DNA from: Paracoccaceae bacterium
GTDB taxonomy: Bacteria; Pseudomonadota; Alphaproteobacteria; Rhodobacterales; Rhodobacteraceae
Direction of reading: 5' to 3'
Assembly (NCBI GenBank): GCA_007116575.1
Contig: SKIF01000005.1
Coordinates: 1-62,670 of the forward strand
DNA length: 62,670 nt
Shown here: positions 8,994-17,595 of the stretch, piece by piece
Numbering within the stretch: position 1 is the stretch's first letter
Layout of the letters: each line of letters opens with the position of its first letter
Made by a program: the position numbers and the translations under genes
The notes under the pieces: model-generated
What the model saw: the letters and a program-made list of their open reading frames with translations, nothing else
Told to the model about the DNA's origin: nothing
Database searches by the model: none

Positions 8994-9747
8994 CGGTATT
9001 CACTCCGCATTCGGCAAGCTGCCTTGCGACAGTCGCGTCCCATTCCGCCAACAACTCGGCATTGGACCGATGTCGCAATCCCAGCGCCTTCAACCGCTCG
9101 AAACGCTCGGAGTCCTTCGCGCCGAAGCCCAGCGCCACGCGCGGATGCCAATACTCCAGCGAGGCCCGCACCTGATCCGGGGCATCCTGCGCAAGGCTCA
9201 GAAGCCCCGCCTGCCCAAGCTCGGCATGGCGCGTCTCGCGCGGCAGGATGGCGCGGAAGCACTCTGCCAGGGGCTGGTAGGAAACCTGCGAGAACTCGCG
9301 AAGCTGGATCAACGCCGCAGCGCCCTGCAGCACATTCATCACCACCGCATCGACCCAGCCAGTCAGCGGATAGTGAAACACCGCCAACCGCATATCGCCG
9401 CCCTGACGCACCGCGCCGATATCGGCCTCGCGCGGCAGGCGCGCGGCCCAGGGGTGCGTGCCCACATAGCGCGACACATCCGCGCCGAACTCGGCCATGA
9501 TCTTCAGCACCCGCTCGGCATGGTCGGCCTTTTCCAGCACGATCCGCGCAGCCGCAATACGCGAGGTGATCCCCGGCGCGTCATTGATCACATCGGCAAA
9601 GCCCGCTGACCCCGCCATCTCGCTGTCGATGAAGGATGCCATCATGCGCAAAAGCTCGCCCCGATAGCGCGGCGGCACGTTGCCGGGCGAGGTCAGCCGC
9701 CCGCCCTGCGCCAGATAGTCCTCTATGGGCATGGTCTCATTCGTCAT
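8986..9747 (-). CDS. PaaA-like ferritin-fold protein with one altered iron ligand
   Basis: This 253-residue protein belongs to the phenylacetic acid catabolic family (PaaA/PaaC fold) but is a third member in addition to paaA and paaC. Aligning by eye with PaaA of this window, the SE[IM][VA]G glutamate, the DH histidine, the Asp of WVDAVVMN and the ETRH pair of the last metal helix are kept. The PaaA glutamate of DEAGH is replaced by lysine (EKADH, about residue 75). So it may not hold a normal di-iron centre and could be structural or regulatory. Its start overlaps the paaE stop and its end overlaps paaZ, so it belongs to the operon. No gene symbol is assigned. Confidence 0.85.
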   Translation of the reverse strand: MTNETMPIEDYLAQGGRLTSPGNVPPRYRGELLRMMASFIDSEMAGSAGFADVINDAPGITSRIAAARIVLEKADHAERVLKIMAEFGADVSRYVGTHPWAARLPREADIGAVRQGGDMRLAVFHYPLTGWVDAVVMNVLQGAAALIQLREFSQVSYQPLAECFRAILPRETRHAELGQAGLLSLAQDAPDQVRASLEYWHPRVALGFGAKDSERFERLKALGLRHRSNAELLAEWDATVARQLAECGVNTDA

Positions 9748-10807
9748 AGCTGATCACCAGTTTATCCGAGAGGGGCAGGCACTGGCAGGTCAGCACATAG
9801 CCCTGCCTTACCTCGTAATCCTCGAGCGCATGGTTGACGGCCATTTCGGCCTCGCCCTCGATCACCTTGGCGCGGCAGGTCGAACAGACTCCGGCCTTGC
9901 AGGCAAAGGGCGCATCCAGGCTTGCGCCAAGTGCAGCGTCCAGAACCGAGGTGCCATCGAGCGGCAGGTCGAGACTGCGCGTCGTGCCGTCGAGTGTGAC
10001 ACTCAGCGCGCAGGACCTACCCTGCGCCGCCTGTACCTGCGCGCGCGCCGATTGCTTCAGCCGACCCGGCTGGTTCGAGGCAAACAACTCGAACTTGATC
10101 TGGCTGTCTTCCAGCCCGTGATCGCGCAAGGCGGCCGCGATGGTCAGCATCATCGGCTCTGGCCCGCAGATAAAGGCCAGATCCACCGATTTCGGGTCGA
10201 CCCAATGCGTGAACAGCGCCGCCATCTTCTCGGCATCGACGCGGCCTGTGAACAACTCGATCTCCTGCGCATCCTGCTCCAGCACATGCAGCGCCGAGAG
10301 CCGCCCCAGATAGAGGTTCTTGAGATCCTCCAGCTCTTCGCGGAACATGATCGAGCTGATCTGGCGGTTGGCATAAACCAGCGTGAAGCGGCTTTTGGGC
10401 TCGCGCGCCAGCACCGTGCGGATGATCGACAGCACCGGCGTGATCCCCGAACCGCCCGCGAAGCCCAAGTAGTGCCGCGCCTGATCGGGCGCGAGGGGCA
10501 CATGGAAATTGCCCGCAGGCGGCATGGCTTCCAGCACATCTCCGGGGGCGAGGTTCTCATTCGCCCAGGTCGAGAACGCGCCGCCATCGACCCGCTTGAT
10601 GCCGACGCGCAGATGGCCGTCATCAAGCCCCGAGCAGATGGAATAGGAGCGCCGGATTTCCTGCCCCATGATCTCGCGCCGGAAGGTCAGATACTGCCCC
10701 TGAATGAAGCGGAACGCGTCCGCATCGGGTGCCTGCAGGGTGACGATGACCGAATCGCGCGTGTCATGCAGCACATCGGTCACTGTCAAAGGGTGAAATC
10801 GGCTCAT
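9737..10807 (-). CDS. paaE: Phenylacetyl-CoA epoxidase reductase subunit PaaE
   Basis: PaaE passes electrons from NADPH to the PaaABCD epoxidase. The 356-residue protein has a FAD-binding ferredoxin-reductase module (RRSYSICSG near 55-65), an NAD(P) domain (LGFAGGSGITPVLSIIRT) and a C-terminal plant-type 2Fe-2S ferredoxin with CKAGVCSTCRAKV and the final Cys in LTCQCLPL. The start at 10807 (MSRFHPLTV) is preceded by GAGGG; an upstream extension of 47 codons in frame overlaps paaD and looks spurious. It follows paaD by 10 bases. Confidence 0.96.
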   Translation of the reverse strand: MSRFHPLTVTDVLHDTRDSVIVTLQAPDADAFRFIQGQYLTFRREIMGQEIRRSYSICSGLDDGHLRVGIKRVDGGAFSTWANENLAPGDVLEAMPPAGNFHVPLAPDQARHYLGFAGGSGITPVLSIIRTVLAREPKSRFTLVYANRQISSIMFREELEDLKNLYLGRLSALHVLEQDAQEIELFTGRVDAEKMAALFTHWVDPKSVDLAFICGPEPMMLTIAAALRDHGLEDSQIKFELFASNQPGRLKQSARAQVQAAQGRSCALSVTLDGTTRSLDLPLDGTSVLDAALGASLDAPFACKAGVCSTCRAKVIEGEAEMAVNHALEDYEVRQGYVLTCQCLPLSDKLVISYDE

Positions 10808-10817
10808 CTCGTGGCCC

Positions 10818-11324
10818 TCAGATACATTTGAAATAGTCGAACGGTTCCAGACAGGACCGGCATTGATAGGCGGCCTTGCAGGGCGTCGAGCCGAACTGGC
10901 TGACCTTTTGCGTCTCCTCCGACCCGCAGCGCGGACAAGGCACGACAAGCGCCGCCCCTGTCAGCCGCTTGATGCGCCCAGCGACCACGCCTTCCGCGCG
11001 CGTGCCGTAGATGGGGGGCGCAATGCCATAGGCGCGCAGCTTCTCGCGGGCTTCGGGTTTTAACCAGTCGGTCGTCCAGGGCGGGTCAAGACGGCGTTCG
11101 AGCCGCACAGCCGCCACGCCCTTGTCACGCAGCGCCTTCTCGATCTCGAAATTGATGACGGAGGTCGCGGGGCAGCCCGAATAGGTCGGCGTCACGGTCA
11201 CCACCACGGTCTCGCCCTCCAGCGACACATCGCGCACGATGCCCAGATCGGTGACAGAGATCACCGGGATCTCAGGGTCCGGCACGTGCGAGAGCCAGTC
11301 CCAGACCTGCGCCACGCTTACCAT
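10818..11324 (-). CDS. paaD: Phenylacetyl-CoA epoxidase maturation subunit PaaD
   Basis: PaaD is a DUF59/MIP18-family protein needed for a functional epoxidase, probably in iron-sulfur handling. The 168-residue product starts MVSVAQVWDWL and holds DPEIPVISVTDLGIVRDV and the TYSGCPAT motif of the family. It ends with a four-cysteine element (CPRCGSEE...CRSC) that could bind metal. I use the ATG at 11324, which overlaps the end of paaC by 7 bases; the longer in-frame extension runs into paaC and is not supported. Confidence 0.94.
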   Translation of the reverse strand: MVSVAQVWDWLSHVPDPEIPVISVTDLGIVRDVSLEGETVVVTVTPTYSGCPATSVINFEIEKALRDKGVAAVRLERRLDPPWTTDWLKPEAREKLRAYGIAPPIYGTRAEGVVAGRIKRLTGAALVVPCPRCGSEETQKVSQFGSTPCKAAYQCRSCLEPFDYFKCI

Positions 11325-12088
11325 TTGGCATCCGGATAGGCGCGCTGCAGCCATTGCATCGTGGCCAGCATATGGCCCAGATGCTCGGAATGCGTGCCCT
11401 GCTTGCCGCCCTTGTGCATGTAAGCGCTCTCGGGTGCCTTCAGCGTCGCCTCGCCCAGCACTTCGCCCACCAGTGCCTCCCATTGCGGGCGGATGCTGTC
11501 AGGCGCGGGCATCACACCGGCCTCGGCCAGCGCGCAGTCGGTCGCGTCACTCGCCATCATCTCGCCGGTATAGGGCCAGAGCGTGTCGAGTGCCGTCTGC
11601 ATCCGCTTGTGGCTTTCCTCGCTACCGTCGCCCAGCCGGATCACCAGATCGGCAGAGCGTTCCAGATGATAGGCCACCTCGCGCCCCGCCTTCGCGGCGA
11701 TCTCGGCGATGCGCGCGTCGTTTGACCCCTCCAGCGCTTTCAGCATCGGCTGGTGCCAGGCATCGAACAGGAATTGCCGCATCAGCGTCTGGCCGAAATC
11801 TCCATTAGGCCGCTCGACCAGCAGCAGGTTGCGAAACTCCCAGACATCGCGGCGGAACGCGAGCGCATCCGCATCGCGCCCCCTGCCCTCGACCTCGCCC
11901 GCCAACCCGAGCCAGAGCTGCGTCTGCCCGATCAGATCGAGCGCCACATTGGCCAACGCGATGTCCTCTTCCAGAACAGGCGCATGGCCGCACCATTCCG
12001 ATACCCGATGCCCCAGCACCAATGTCGAATCTCCAAGCCGACAGAGCCCCTCGAACAAGGCGAGATCCAGTTTCACCACCGTTTCCAT
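11318..12088 (-). CDS. paaC: Phenylacetyl-CoA epoxidase structural subunit PaaC
   Basis: PaaC pairs with PaaA in the epoxidase core but lacks catalytic iron in characterised systems. The 256-residue protein begins METVVKLDLALFEGLCRLGD and shows SEWCGHAPVLEEDIALAN, LIGQTQLWLGLAGEVEG and KAGREVAYHLERSADLVIRL, all typical. The ATG at 12088 forms an ATGA overlap with the paaB stop. Downstream it overlaps paaD by 7 bases, so the A-B-C-D-E order is tightly coupled. Confidence 0.96.
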   Translation of the reverse strand: METVVKLDLALFEGLCRLGDSTLVLGHRVSEWCGHAPVLEEDIALANVALDLIGQTQLWLGLAGEVEGRGRDADALAFRRDVWEFRNLLLVERPNGDFGQTLMRQFLFDAWHQPMLKALEGSNDARIAEIAAKAGREVAYHLERSADLVIRLGDGSEESHKRMQTALDTLWPYTGEMMASDATDCALAEAGVMPAPDSIRPQWEALVGEVLGEATLKAPESAYMHKGGKQGTHSEHLGHMLATMQWLQRAYPDAKW

Positions 12089-12372
12089 CACATTTTCCCC
12101 ACATCCTCGGGAATGTCGAAAAAGGTCGGGTGACGGTAGACCTTGGAATTTGAGGGCTCGAACAGCGGCCCCTTTTCCGACGGGCTCGATGCGGTGATGG
12201 CCGCTGACGGCACGACCCAGATACTCACCCCCTCGTTGCGGCGCGTATAGACATCGCGCGCATGTTTGACCGCCATCTCGGCATCGGGCGCGTGCAGCGA
12301 GCCCACATGCCGGTGGTTCAGCCCATGCTGACCGCGAATGAAGATCTCCCATAAAGGCCATTCACCGGACAT
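12088..12372 (-). CDS. paaB: Phenylacetyl-CoA epoxidase subunit PaaB
   Basis: PaaB is a small subunit that bridges PaaAC units. The product is 94 residues from MSGEWPLWEIFIRGQHG, with the conserved LNHRHVGSLHAPDAEMA, DVYTRRNEGVSIWVV and KVYRHPTFFDIPEDVG segments. I prefer the ATG at 12372 (AAGGA 7 bases upstream) over one 5 codons earlier because the family starts there. The leader between paaA and paaB carries a dispersed repeat (12385-12430). Coupled to paaC by ATGA. Confidence 0.96.
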   Translation of the reverse strand: MSGEWPLWEIFIRGQHGLNHRHVGSLHAPDAEMAVKHARDVYTRRNEGVSIWVVPSAAITASSPSEKGPLFEPSNSKVYRHPTFFDIPEDVGKM

Positions 12373-12384
12373 ATTTCGATCCTT

Positions 12385-12430
12385 CATTTTCTTGCTGAAA
12401 ATACTCCGGGGGTGCGGGGGCAGAGCCCCC
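12385..12430 (-). repeat. REP-like dispersed element, copy A (between paaA and paaB)
   Basis: Read on the minus strand, this is a GGGGGC/GCCCCC hairpin (loop of 3) followed by GGAGTATTTTCAGCAAGAAAATG. The same GGAGTATTTnnnGCAAGAAAAT module next to a hairpin recurs at about 30127-30178 and 36709-36759. All three are intergenic. This copy lies inside the paa operon, just before the paaB ribosome-binding site, and could trim or stabilise the transcript. Confidence 0.7.
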
Positions 12431-12432
12431 GC

Positions 12433-13410
12433 TCACTCCGCTGCGATCTTGCGCGCTGCCCGCTTGGCTGCATGCGCCATCAGTCCCTCACGGAACCACG
12501 CCCCCTCATCCCATGCCTTTTGCCGCGCCTCCATCCGCTCGGCATTGCAGGGGCCATTGCCCTTGATCACCTCGAAGAATTCCGACCAGTCGGGCTCGGA
12601 GAAGTCATAGCCGCCCTTCTCCTCGTTCCAGCTCAATTCCGGGTCAGGGATGGTCAGGCCAAGATATTCGGCCTGCGGCACGGTCTGATCGACGAATTTC
12701 TGGCGCAGCTCGTCATTGGTGTTGATCTTGATCTTCCACGCCATCGACTGCGCCGAATGCACCGAATCCTTGTCCGACGGACCGAACATCATCAGCGAGG
12801 GATACCAGAAGCGGTTGAGCGCATCCTGCGCCATGGCCTTCTGTTCCGGCGACCCTTGGGCCATCTTCATCATGATGTCATAGCCCTGGCGCTGGTGAAA
12901 CGACTCTTCCTTGCAGATGCGGATCATCGCCCGGCTGTAGGGTCCGAACGAGGTGCGCTGCAGCGGCACCTGATTCATGATTGCGGCCCCGTCGACCAGC
13001 CAGCCCACCGCCCCGATATCGGCCCAGTTCAGCGTCGGGTAGTTGAAGATCGAGGAATATTTCATCTTGCCCGACAAGAGCGCCTCGGTCAGTTCATCCC
13101 GGCTCACTCCCAGCGTCTCGGCCGCGCAATACAGATAGAGCCCATGCCCCGCCTCGTCCTGCACCTTGGCCAAGAGGATCGCCTTGCGCTCCAGCGTCGG
13201 CGCGCGGGTGATCCAGTTGCCTTCGGGCAGTTGGCCCACGATCTCGGAATGGGCGTGCTGGCCGATCTGGCGGATCAGGGTCTTGCGGTAGCCCTCGGGC
13301 ATCCACTCCTTCGGCTCGATCTTCTCGCCCGCGTCGATGCGCGCCTGAAAGGCCGCGAGCTTCTCGGGGTCTTCCGTCGTCGCCTCCGACTTCACCATCT
13401 GTGCATACAT
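12433..13410 (-). CDS. paaA: Phenylacetyl-CoA epoxidase catalytic subunit PaaA
   Basis: PaaA carries the di-iron centre that epoxidises phenylacetyl-CoA. The 325-residue protein keeps the expected ligand motifs: [48 protein letters not shown] and [17 protein letters not shown]. The C-terminus ([20 protein letters not shown]) is also conserved. It follows the thiolase gene by 16 bases. Catalytic residues appear intact, in contrast to the PaaA-like protein at 8986-9747. Confidence 0.98.
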   Translation of the reverse strand: MYAQMVKSEATTEDPEKLAAFQARIDAGEKIEPKEWMPEGYRKTLIRQIGQHAHSEIVGQLPEGNWITRAPTLERKAILLAKVQDEAGHGLYLYCAAETLGVSRDELTEALLSGKMKYSSIFNYPTLNWADIGAVGWLVDGAAIMNQVPLQRTSFGPYSRAMIRICKEESFHQRQGYDIMMKMAQGSPEQKAMAQDALNRFWYPSLMMFGPSDKDSVHSAQSMAWKIKINTNDELRQKFVDQTVPQAEYLGLTIPDPELSWNEEKGGYDFSEPDWSEFFEVIKGNGPCNAERMEARQKAWDEGAWFREGLMAHAAKRAARKIAAE

Positions 13411-13426
13411 GTCCTGACCTCCAGTC

Positions 13427-14632
13427 TCAGACCCGTTCCAGTATCAGGGCAACCCCCTGCCCCACGCCCACACACATCGTACACAGCGCATAACGCCCGC
13501 CACGACGCTGCAATTCCCATGTTGCCGCAGCCACCATCCGCGCGCCCGAGGCGCCCAGCGGATGACCCATCGCAATAGCGCCGCCGTTCGGGTTCACGTG
13601 TTCGGCGTCATCGGGCACGCCCAATTCGCGCAAGGACGCGAGCGCCTGCGCGGCAAACGCCTCGTTGAGTTCGATCAGGTCGATATCGCCGATGCTCAGC
13701 CCCGCCAGCGCCAGAACCTTGCGCACGGCAGGGACCGGGCCGATGCCCATGATCCGGGGCTCCACGCCTGCCGCTGCATAGGCCACGACACGGGTGCGCG
13801 GCACCAGCCCCTGCGCCCGCGCAACCGCTTCCGAGGCCAGCAACAGCGCCGCCGCGCCATCATTGACGCCCGAGGCATTGCCCGCGGTCACGCTCAGCCC
13901 CTCTCCATTGATGCCGCGCAGCCTGGCCAGCGCCTCGGGCGAGGTGTCGGGGCGCGGGTGCTCGTCGGTGTCGATCACCAGCGGATCACCCTTGCGACGC
14001 GGGATCGTGACCGGGCAAATCTCATCGGCGAAGCGCCCCTCAGCCTGCGCGCGCGCCCAGCGCTGCTGCGAGCGCAGCGCAAACGCGTCCTGATCGGCGC
14101 GCGAGACATTGTAGTCAGCGGCCACATTATCGGCGGTTTCGGGCATGGAATGGGTGCCGTATTGCGCCTTCATCTTCGGGTTCACGAAACGCCAGCCGAT
14201 GGTCGTGTCGTAGACAGCATTGGCGCGCGAGAACGCAGCTTCCGCCTTGGGCATGACAAAGGGCGCGCGACTCATGCTCTCGACCCCGCCTGCCAGCATC
14301 AGACCGGTATCGCCCGCGCGGATCGCACGCGCCGCCATCCCGACGGCATCGAGCCCCGAAGCGCAAAGCCGATTGACCGTGAGCCCGGGCACCTCCGCCG
14401 GCAGGCCCGCCAGGAGTGCTGCCATACGGGCGACATTGCGATTGTCTTCACCAGCCTGATTCGCACAGCCATACATGACATCTTCGACCTGCGCCCAATC
14501 CAGATCCGGTCGCCGCGCAATCAGGGCGCGCAGGGGAACCGCCGCCAGATCATCGGCCCGGACCGACGACAATGCGCCCCCATAGCGACCGACCGGGGTG
14601 CGCTGGGCATCACAGATGAATGCGTGCGGCAC
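13427..14632 (-). CDS. paaJ: 3-oxoadipyl-CoA / 3-oxo-5,6-dehydrosuberyl-CoA thiolase
   Basis: This thiolase performs the two beta-ketothiolysis steps of the phenylacetate pathway, releasing acetyl-CoA and finally succinyl-CoA. The 401-residue protein has the nucleophile Cys in [12 protein letters not shown] (about residue 90), the [20 protein letters not shown] histidine motif, and the C-terminal CMCVGVGQG cysteine. I choose a GTG start at 14632 ([19 protein letters not shown]) because GGGAGGA lies 6-7 bases before it; an in-frame TTG five codons upstream overlaps that site. First gene of the operon. PcaF of the beta-ketoadipate pathway is a close alternative, but the context favours PaaJ. 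Confidence 0.94.
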   Translation of the reverse strand: MPHAFICDAQRTPVGRYGGALSSVRADDLAAVPLRALIARRPDLDWAQVEDVMYGCANQAGEDNRNVARMAALLAGLPAEVPGLTVNRLCASGLDAVGMAARAIRAGDTGLMLAGGVESMSRAPFVMPKAEAAFSRANAVYDTTIGWRFVNPKMKAQYGTHSMPETADNVAADYNVSRADQDAFALRSQQRWARAQAEGRFADEICPVTIPRRKGDPLVIDTDEHPRPDTSPEALARLRGINGEGLSVTAGNASGVNDGAAALLLASEAVARAQGLVPRTRVVAYAAAGVEPRIMGIGPVPAVRKVLALAGLSIGDIDLIELNEAFAAQALASLRELGVPDDAEHVNPNGGAIAMGHPLGASGARMVAAATWELQRRGGRYALCTMCVGVGQGVALILERV

Positions 14633-14665
14633 GGATGCTCCTCCCAAAGCAGATGACGCCGAAAC

Positions 14666-14681
14666 TCGACCGATTGGTCGA
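14666..14681. promoter_or_regulatory. TetR-type palindrome (PaaR-like box 1) before the paa operon
   Basis: TCGACCGATTGGTCGA has perfect TCGACC/GGTCGA arms around four bases. It lies 34 bases before the paaJ start. The core matches GACCGnnYGGTC, shared with sites at 15795-15810 and 58886-58899. A TetR regulator sits beside paaK at 56472-57068 and is the natural candidate ligand. Confidence 0.65.
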
Positions 14682-14691
14682 AGATTAATCC

Positions 14692-14740
14692 AAAAGCATC
14701 ACATTTCCAAGAAATATTACAGATTTCTTGTGATGCTTTT
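14692..14740. promoter_or_regulatory. Nested inverted repeats in the paaJ-paaX intergenic region (candidate PaaX operator)
   Basis: Outer arms AAAAGCATCACA (14692-14703) and TGTGATGCTTTT (14729-14740) are perfectly complementary across 25 bases. Inner arms CAAGAAAT (14708-14715) and ATTTCTTG (14723-14730) are also perfect and share two bases with the right outer arm. From memory, enteric PaaX binds 6-bp inverted arms about 27 bases apart; here GCATCA and TGATGC are 29 apart. The region lies between divergently placed regulatory and catabolic promoters. Confidence 0.6.
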
Positions 14741-14767
14741 CGTGAGCTTCCGCCCTTTTCCCTTTTT

Positions 14768-15622
14768 TCATTCAGACACGATACGTTGAAGCATTGACCG
14801 TCGTGCGCGCGTCGCGGGGGTTGCCTGCGGCAACGCCCCGGTCGCCGAGGCAAACTGCCGCGCTGCCGCCGAATCAGCCGCCGGGCTGAGCCGCAGATAG
14901 AGCGCGGCGAAATCCTTGCGGGCGGCATGGCCGGGCCAGTCGGCAGGCAGTGTTGCCGTCGGCAAACGCGGGTCGCGCAGCGCGATCTCGCGATAGGCGT
15001 GAACCAAAAGCACGCGCAGCGCCAGCGCGTGACCGGGTTCAGGCGCCTCGAGCCGGTCGATCTGCCGCGCCAATGCACTGAAATTCTGATACTCAGATGC
15101 CAAGGCCTCCAGCGACCAGAGTTGCGCGACCATCTCTCGCAGAGCCTCGGGGACCACATCTGCCTCAGCGGTGAAGGCAATCGCCTGCTCCGACACATCA
15201 CCGCGCGCCGGACCAAGGGCGAATTGTTCCGAAAGCGGCACAAAACCTGGGTCGGACATCGCGGCAAGATGCTGCGCCGCGCCGCCCTGTGGGAAGAACA
15301 GGAACCGCCAGCGGGTTGCGGTGGGACTGCCATAAATGACCTCGGCGGCCTGCATGTATTCGGCACGCGCCTGATCTGTCAGGGCATAATAGCTCCGGCG
15401 CCCCTGTCGCAGACCCTGCACCTGCCCGGCCGCGACCAGACGGGACATGGCCGTTCGGATCAGGGTCTCGCTCAGACCAAAGGGGGCACAAAACGCGATG
15501 ACCTCGCGGATGCCAACCTCGCCCCCGCGCGGCGCGACAACATCGCCGAACAGCGTTACAAGGAAGCTGCCAGCCCGCAACGGCCCTGCCAGCGGCAACC
15601 GCATCTGCGTCTGCACATTCAT
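14768..15622 (-). CDS. paaX: PaaX-family transcriptional repressor of phenylacetate catabolism
   Basis: PaaX is a GntR-like repressor whose inducer is phenylacetyl-CoA. The 284-residue protein starts MNVQTQMRLPLAGPLRAGSF, followed by the family N-terminal segment (FLVTLFGDVVAPRGGEVGIR), a winged helix (LSETLIRTAMSRLVAAGQVQ) and the RRSYYALTDQARAEY wing. The C-terminal domain contains LLVHAYREIALRDPRLPTA, typical of PaaX. The ATG at 15622 was chosen because the protein family starts there and AGGA precedes it. It is directly upstream of paaJ on the same strand. Confidence 0.93.
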   Translation of the reverse strand: MNVQTQMRLPLAGPLRAGSFLVTLFGDVVAPRGGEVGIREVIAFCAPFGLSETLIRTAMSRLVAAGQVQGLRQGRRSYYALTDQARAEYMQAAEVIYGSPTATRWRFLFFPQGGAAQHLAAMSDPGFVPLSEQFALGPARGDVSEQAIAFTAEADVVPEALREMVAQLWSLEALASEYQNFSALARQIDRLEAPEPGHALALRVLLVHAYREIALRDPRLPTATLPADWPGHAARKDFAALYLRLSPAADSAAARQFASATGALPQATPATRARRSMLQRIVSE

Positions 15623-15794
15623 TCTGCCATGTCCTGCACACACCCCTGCCCCGCCAGAATGCCGCGCAGAGACAGGATGCGCAACGCCGTCGCGAATCAA
15701 ATCTTGCTTTTACGCGCCAAGACGGTTCAATCTCTGCCCCGAACACCGGATTTCGGGGCGTGAGGAACGGGTGACGGGACGCGTCACAGAAAAA

Positions 15795-15810
15795 TCAACC
15801 GCTCGGTCGA
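15795..15810. promoter_or_regulatory. PaaR-like box 2, upstream of the TRAP transporter operon
   Basis: TCAACCGCTCGGTCGA is a near-perfect palindrome (one arm mismatch) matching the paa operon site and the one before the paaI-like gene. It lies about 80 bases before the dctP start and about 170 bases before paaX. A second small palindrome, GTTGCGGATGCAAC (15855-15868), is nearer the gene. Confidence 0.6.
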
Positions 15811-15891
15811 AAAAATAGTGGCACCATGCTGGAACTTGTGCTTTCACTTAGATCGTTGCGGATGCAACATTATCGATGGGAGGAGTAAGAC

Positions 15892-16929
15892 ATGAAACGC
15901 AGACCGATTCTTGGCCTGATGGGGGGTGCGGCGCTTGCCTTGACCCTGAGCGCACCTGCGGCCTATTCGCAAGAAGTCACACTCAGGCTGCATCACTTCC
16001 TTGCTGCGCAGGCCAATGTGCCGATGCATATTCTCGATGTCTGGGCAGACAATGTTGAAGCGGACAGCGATGGCCGGATCCGAGTGGAGCGCTTCCCCTC
16101 TATGCAGCTTGGAGGCACGCCCGGAGAACTCTATGATCAGGCCGTCTCGGGCACGGCTGATGTGATCTGGACCGTGGTCGGGCTGACACCGGGGCGCTTC
16201 CCCTCGACTGAGGTGTTCGAACTCCCCTTCATGGTCAGCGATGCGCGCGCCGCCTCTCATGCCTATTGGCACATGTTCGAGGAATCCATGCAGGAGGAAT
16301 TCTCCGAGACCAAGATCCTCGGAACATGGGTGCATGGACCGGGTGTGATCCATACCGAAGATCCGGTCACTAGCCCCGATGACCTGCGCGGCATGCAGGT
16401 TCGCGGCCCTTCGCGCCTGACCGTGCAACTGCTCGAAGCCCTGGGCGCCACTCCGGTCGGGATGCCCATCGCACAGAGCCCAGAAGCCCTGTCGCGCGGC
16501 GTGATCAATGGCGCGATCATGCCATGGGAAGTCACCCCCTCGCTGCGCATCCCGGAACTGGTGGAAAACCACACCGAGTTCGAGGGCGACATGCTCTATA
16601 CCGTGACTTTCGTGCTGGCCATGAATCAGGATCGCTACGATTCGCTTCCCGATGATCTGAAAGCGGTGATCGACAATAATTCCGGACTGGAGTTCTCGGT
16701 CTTCGCGGGCGGCACGCAGCAGGACTGGGACGCGCCTGGACGCGAGATGGCAGAAGAGCTTGGCAACAATATCGTTACCATCTCTGCTGACGAGGCCGAG
16801 GTCTGGCGCGAGCGCGCGATGCCGATCTATGAACGCTGGGTCACAGATATGGATGGGCGCGGCATCGATGCGCAGGCCCTGATCGACAGAGCCCGCGAAC
16901 TGATGGCGGAATATGAGGCTGAAAATTAA
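15892..16929 (+). CDS. TRAP transporter substrate-binding protein (DctP type)
   Basis: This periplasmic protein captures a carboxylate substrate for a TRAP transporter. The 345-residue protein has a signal peptide (about 1-25, GAALALTLSAPAAYSQ) and the DctP fold, including the arginine motif GMQVRGPSRLTVQLLEALGA (about 165-185), where the Arg usually clamps the substrate carboxylate. GGAGG sits 8 bases before the ATG. It begins the operon that diverges from paaX and carries a PaaR-like box, so phenylacetate or another aromatic acid is a reasonable inferred substrate. Substrate cannot be read from sequence. Confidence 0.92.
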   Translation: MKRRPILGLMGGAALALTLSAPAAYSQEVTLRLHHFLAAQANVPMHILDVWADNVEADSDGRIRVERFPSMQLGGTPGELYDQAVSGTADVIWTVVGLTPGRFPSTEVFELPFMVSDARAASHAYWHMFEESMQEEFSETKILGTWVHGPGVIHTEDPVTSPDDLRGMQVRGPSRLTVQLLEALGATPVGMPIAQSPEALSRGVINGAIMPWEVTPSLRIPELVENHTEFEGDMLYTVTFVLAMNQDRYDSLPDDLKAVIDNNSGLEFSVFAGGTQQDWDAPGREMAEELGNNIVTISADEAEVWRERAMPIYERWVTDMDGRGIDAQALIDRARELMAEYEAEN

Positions 16930-16951
16930 GTTGCCGCCGCTTGCGGCTGAC

Positions 16952-16983
16952 AGGACGGCCCCGTATCACGGGGCCGTCCTTTT
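16952..16983 (+). terminator. Strong hairpin with T-run between dctP and dctQ genes
   Basis: A perfect 13-bp stem (AGGACGGCCCCGT / ACGGGGCCGTCCT) with a 3-base loop is followed by TTTT. It stands 22 bases after the binding-protein stop and 27 before the next gene. It probably acts as a partial terminator or 3' stabiliser, giving more binding protein than permease. Confidence 0.85.
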
Positions 16984-17010
16984 CGAAGGCAGAAGCTGAA
17001 AGAGACCGAG

Positions 17011-17595
17011 ATGCACGCAATCGCAATGGGACTGTCTCGCACACTCGCCCTGTTGGGCGGGCTGGTGCTGGCAGCTCTGGTGTTGATGACATGCCTCTCG
17101 ATCCTTGGACGTCAACTGAATGCCTTCCTGCATGGCGATGCTGTGCAGAGTATCGCTCCGGGGTTGGCCACGGCGTTGCTCGGCATGGGGGTCGGTCCGA
17201 TCTTCGGTGATTATGAGCTGACCGAACTGGGCATGGGCTTTGCGATCTTCTGCTTTTTGCCACTTTGCCAGATCACGGCGGGCCACGCGCGCGTCGACAT
17301 CTTCACTGCTTTCCTGCCGGATCGCGGCCAACGCTGGCTGCGGCTCGCAATCGAGATCCTGTTTTCTGCCACCCTGCTGCTGATTGCGTGGCGCCTGTCG
17401 GTGGGCATGATGCGCCGGGTGAATACCGGGCAGACGACATATCTGCTGGAACTGCCCTATTGGTGGCCCTACGCGGCCTGCCTTATGGCTGCCAGTGTCG
17501 CTGCGCTGGTGGGACTCTATATGGTCTGGGTGCGGCTGCTTGAAGCGGTTCGCAACGACGACATCATCGGCGAAGGTGTGGAGGGCGAGCATTGA
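17011..17595 (+). CDS. TRAP transporter small permease (DctQ type)
   Basis: DctQ-type proteins are small four-helix membrane subunits of TRAP systems. This 194-residue protein has four hydrophobic segments (about 10-35, 67-90, 108-130, 148-175), as expected. It starts MHAIAMGLSRTLALLGG and lies behind the dctP hairpin. Its stop overlaps the start region of the large permease gene. Sequence conservation in this family is low, so the call rests mainly on length, topology and position between DctP and DctM. Confidence 0.9.
   Translation: MHAIAMGLSRTLALLGGLVLAALVLMTCLSILGRQLNAFLHGDAVQSIAPGLATALLGMGVGPIFGDYELTELGMGFAIFCFLPLCQITAGHARVDIFTAFLPDRGQRWLRLAIEILFSATLLLIAWRLSVGMMRRVNTGQTTYLLELPYWWPYAACLMAASVAALVGLYMVWVRLLEAVRNDDIIGEGVEGEH

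Noticed and set aside
8250-9500. Plus-strand open frame of about 416 codons opposite paaZ and the PaaA-like gene
   Set aside because: Antisense shadow rich in Arg, His and Pro; it spans the border of two real genes.
9737-10948. Longer PaaE with a 47-residue N-terminal extension
   Set aside because: The extension overlaps the zinc-motif end of paaD, is basic and low-complexity, and lacks a ribosome site; the ATG at 10807 fits the family.
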